Source of the DNA: SCTD01 sp963784675
GTDB taxonomy: Bacteria; Actinomycetota; Actinomycetes; Mycobacteriales; SCTD01
Assembly: GCA_963784675.1 (NCBI GenBank)
Contig: CAWASE010000001.1
Coordinates: 310,001 to 374,000, forward strand
DNA length: 64,000 nt
Reading direction: 5' to 3'
Positions 61,904-64,000 of the stretch are shown here, piece by piece (the first letter of the stretch is position 1; the number at the start of each line of letters is the position of its first letter). Below the pieces are notes generated by a model that did no database searches, was not told the DNA's origin, and was given only the letters and a program-made list of their open reading frames with translations. Both the position numbers and the translations under genes were made by a program.

Positions 61904-62646
61904 GCCGGAGAGGCCGGGGTGTCGCGGACCGTCTCGGCGGCTGCCGCTCCGCTCGTCGACCCGCCACCGGACGTCACTGCACCGGACGTCACTGCACCGG
62001 ACGTCACTGCACCGGACGTCGCTGCAGCGGCGGCGTGCGGAGCGGCTGGGTCAGGCATCGGCGTCTCGGCGCTCAGCGGCGCGGGCGTCAGGGTTGCCTC
62101 CCCAGGGACCTTCGCGGTCGCGCCGGTCTTGGCGCCCGGCCCCTTCTTCGCCGATGGCGCAGCCAGCGGAGCCGCCTTCTTCGCTGGAGCCTTCGCCGAA
62201 GCCCCCGCCTTCGCTGGAGCCCCCTTCTTCCCTGGAGCCCCCTTCTTCGCCGGAGCCCCCGTCCTGCCCGGCGCCGCCGTCACGGCTGCCACCGCCCGGC
62301 TCGGCGCCTTCGACGTCGCCTTCGGCGGGGCGCCGCCCGCCTGCTGCTGGGCGTCCACGAGCTGCTTCTCCAACAGCTGGATGCGCTGGTTCAGCGCCGC
62401 CACCTCGTCGGTCGTCGCCAACCCCACGCGCGCGAGCGCCCGCTCGACCTCGTAGCCCACCAGGGCGGAGACGGCTTCCCGGTTCTGCCGGGTCTGGGCG
62501 ATGAGGTCCTCGGCCAGCCCGGTGACCTGCTCAGCCGTCGCCTCACCCTGGCTGACCAGGGCCCGGGCGGCGGCCACAGCCCGCTGCCGGGTGAGATCAG
62601 TGACCCCGCCCGCCAGGGTGAGGTAGCTCTTCAGGGCGTCGCGCAC
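61900..62646 (-). CDS. Phasin-like protein with Ala/Lys/Pro tail
   Basis: A 248-aa protein. An N-terminal helical region (about residues 1-105) resembles PHA-synthesis/phasin proteins: DALKSYLTLAGGVTDLTRQRA, then a coiled coil ending in NQRIQLLEKQL. The rest is an Ala/Lys/Pro-rich, histone H1-like tail and then a low-complexity Ser/Gly/Ala/Val end with a 15-bp minisatellite. GTG 62646 has GGGAG at six bases. In pseudomonads PhaF-type proteins use such tails to bind DNA and granules; here the role is only inferred. It is coupled to the small protein before tlyA. Confidence 0.78.
   Translation of the reverse strand: MRDALKSYLTLAGGVTDLTRQRAVAAARALVSQGEATAEQVTGLAEDLIAQTRQNREAVSALVGYEVERALARVGLATTDEVAALNQRIQLLEKQLVDAQQQAGGAPPKATSKAPSRAVAAVTAAPGRTGAPAKKGAPGKKGAPAKAGASAKAPAKKAAPLAAPSAKKGPGAKTGATAKVPGEATLTPAPLSAETPMPDPAAPHAAAAATSGAVTSGAVTSGAVTSGGGSTSGAAAAETVRDTPASPA
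61966..62025 (-). repeat. 15-bp x 4 in-frame minisatellite in the phasin-like gene
   Basis: Four consecutive units of ACCGGACGTCACTGC (the last with one change) encode a repeated five-residue Ser-Gly-Ala-Val-Thr motif near the C-terminus. Confidence 0.9.
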
Positions 62647-62703
62647 CGGGTGCTCCCGTCGTCGTGTCGGTCGGCGAGCGCACCGTACCGCGCGGGCGCG
62701 CAC

Positions 62704-62709
62704 TAGCGT
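62704..62709 (+). promoter_or_regulatory. -10 hexamer TAGCGT of the SCP2 gene
   Basis: TAGCGT lies 45 nt before GTG 62754. The same hexamer fronts two other genes here, but in this case a ~38-nt leader with GGGGAGG follows, so this transcript is not leaderless. Confidence 0.45.
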
Positions 62710-62753
62710 TCGCAGATCACTCCCGCCGCGGGGAGGTCTGGGACGGGGGTTCG

Positions 62754-63101
62754 GTGGCGTCCGAGCAGGAGTGCGAGCGGGCTGTGCGCGTCCTGGTCGA
62801 GCGACTCGCCGACGTCGATCCGGCCGTGCTGCGACGGCACGCGGCGACGCGCACGGTGTCCTGCCGGCTGCACGATCTCGACCTCGCCTACGTCGCGACC
62901 ATCGGTCCGGAAGGCCTGGCCGGCTTGACGTGCCTTCCCGCCCCCGGAGCCCCACGCGCCCAGGTGCGGCTCACCCTGTCCAGCGACGACCTCATCGAGC
63001 TCGTCGAGGGCAGGCTCACGGTCCGTTCCGCGTGGGCCGCCGGTCGGATGAAGGTCGATGCCGGGGTGCTGGACCTGCTCAAGCTCCGTCAGCTGTTCTG
63101 A
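62754..63101 (+). CDS. SCP2 sterol-binding-domain protein
   Basis: A 115-aa protein matching the SCP2-like fold: RTVSCRLHDLDLAYVATI, then RLTLSSDDLIELVEGRLTVRSAWAAGRMKVDAG near the C-terminus, the typical lipid-binding end. It would bind a hydrophobic ligand. Start GTG 62754 follows GGGGAGG. It is the only plus-strand gene within the HAD-phasin-tlyA run, divergent from the phasin gene, and its 3' end overlaps the HAD gene by 13 nt. Confidence 0.85.
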   Translation: MASEQECERAVRVLVERLADVDPAVLRRHAATRTVSCRLHDLDLAYVATIGPEGLAGLTCLPAPGAPRAQVRLTLSSDDLIELVEGRLTVRSAWAAGRMKVDAGVLDLLKLRQLF

Positions 63102-64000
63102 GCGCCGTCGGCTCGCCACCAGGCCAGCGCAGCCCGGGCGCGCAGCGCGTCGTCACCGTCCCCGGACACCTGCTCCCGCCCGTCGTTCCATGAGACGGTC
63201 GCCTCACGGCAGCGGGCAGTGCCGTCGCGCACGACCACCTCCGGATGCGGCTGGCCGAGTCCGCGCAGGTCGGTGCTGAGGTAGGTCGGCCGGCTGCCGG
63301 ACGGGGCCGCGAGCAGGCTCGCCACGTCTGTCGCGCCGGTCAGGACGAGCAGGCTGTCGGTGTCCCCGCGGACGGCTCCGAGCACGTCGGTGTCCAGGCG
63401 GTCTCCGACCACGAGCGGACGTTGCGCCCCGACCCGTCCGACGCTCTCGCGGTGCAGCGCCGGATCCGGTTTGCCCGCCACCCGCGGCTCGCAGCCGGTC
63501 ACGCTGCGCAGCAGGTCGACGAACGCTCCGTTGCCCGGCAGCGGCCCCAGCGGGCTCGGCAGCGTCGCGTCGGTGTTGCCCACGATCCAGACCGCACCGG
63601 CCCGCAGGGCGATCGACGCCTCGCTGAGGTCGGCGTGGCAGGTCTGGGGCGCAAGACCTTGGACGACGGCCGCCACCCCGGACCCGCCGGCCTCCGCACG
63701 GGTGCGGACCGGCCGCAGGCCGTGCGCGGCCACCTGCTCGACGAGGGCCTGGGTGCCCAGCACGAGCACCGCCGCGCCGGCCGGCACGGCCGCGGCCACC
63801 AGCCGGGCCGCCGCCTGGCCGCTCGTCACGACGTCGTCCGGATCGGCGGCTACCCCGACGTCGCGGAGCCGCGCCGCGGTCTGGGCCGGCGAGCGGGAGG
63901 CGTTGTTGGTCACGAACGCGACGCGAAGGCCGGCCTCCCGCGCCGCGTGCACCGCTTCCGACGCATGCTCGATCCGGTCGCCGTCCAGGTACAGGACCCC
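63089..64000 (-). CDS. HAD-IIA family phosphatase (N-terminus outside window)
   Basis: The visible 303 residues cover most of a NagD/phosphoglycolate-phosphatase-like HAD enzyme. The frame enters at the right edge with GVLYLDGD just after the expected nucleophile Asp motif, then VTNNASRS (motif II), the cap domain, KPDPALHRE (motif III Lys) and VVGDRLDTDVLGA (motif IV). The family member in M. tuberculosis at this position (Rv1692) is a glycerol-3-phosphate phosphatase, so a similar substrate is possible. The C-terminus overlaps the SCP2 gene by 13 nt in opposite directions. The start lies beyond position 64000. Confidence 0.85.
   Translation of the reverse strand, partial: GVLYLDGDRIEHASEAVHAAREAGLRVAFVTNNASRSPAQTAARLRDVGVAADPDDVVTSGQAAARLVAAAVPAGAAVLVLGTQALVEQVAAHGLRPVRTRAEAGGSGVAAVVQGLAPQTCHADLSEASIALRAGAVWIVGNTDATLPSPLGPLPGNGAFVDLLRSVTGCEPRVAGKPDPALHRESVGRVGAQRPLVVGDRLDTDVLGAVRGDTDSLLVLTGATDVASLLAAPSGSRPTYLSTDLRGLGQPHPEVVVRDGTARCREATVSWNDGREQVSGDGDDALRARAALAWWRADGAQNS

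Overview
The window looks like chromosomal DNA from a very GC-rich actinobacterium. The evidence is strong GC bias at third codon positions, heavy use of GTG starts, many ATGA/GTGA stop-start overlaps, and actinobacterial hallmark genes (steA, steB/mctB, tlyA, a mycobacterial-type suf operon with sufR first, a 13E12-type HNH endonuclease). MurE carries the DNPR motif of enzymes that add meso-diaminopimelate. A heme A synthase suggests aerobic respiration. I cannot name the genus. No rRNA, tRNA, CRISPR array, transposase or phage module was seen.

Left edge (1-3678) is the least ordinary part. A truncated ORF is followed by three tandem paralogous 66-67 aa peptides, a strong hairpin, a polytopic M50-type zinc metalloprotease with a PqqD-like N-terminal region, and a membrane-anchored protein with two CxxCQT repeats. 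It reads as an undescribed peptide maturation/export or surface-peptide system whose upstream part lies outside the window. Next come murF and murE (minus strand), an EamA exporter, the 5-oxoprolinase genes pxpABC behind a small leaderless ORF, and the helicase hrpB.

Middle (12.6-36.3 kb): a ROK kinase, a surface LVIVD-repeat protein with a 15-nt palindrome upstream, an ABC exporter, an acyl-CoA dehydrogenase, a small HTH protein, an ABC-F ATPase, a secreted-type zinc peptidase, a PhoD-like phosphatase, and a compact suf operon on the minus strand (sufR-sufB-sufD-Rieske-sufC-sufS-sufU-sufT) for Fe-S cluster assembly. Then follow a surface BNR propeller protein, an ABC-2 exporter pair, an MFS transporter and ctaA.

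Right part (36.3-64 kb): a DUF222/HNH endonuclease behind a LexA-type SOS box, ald-xerD, an SDR, a large secreted hydrolase-like protein, a lipoprotein, a luciferase-like oxidoreductase plus Nudix hydrolase, and a secreted lipase. After these comes a long minus-strand run: HAD phosphatase, phasin-like protein, small protein, tlyA, nadK, recN, GNAT, steA, steB, WecA/MraY-like protein, murJ, glycosyltransferase, phosphatase-like membrane protein, pyrG. From memory this is an expanded version of the M. tuberculosis Rv1691-Rv1701 neighbourhood. recN is broken by a one-base frameshift in this sequence.

Two patterns recur. Many monocistronic genes start 6-7 nt after a TANNNT hexamer, as expected for leaderless transcripts. 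Several coding regions carry short in-frame minisatellites, three of them with a 15-bp period.
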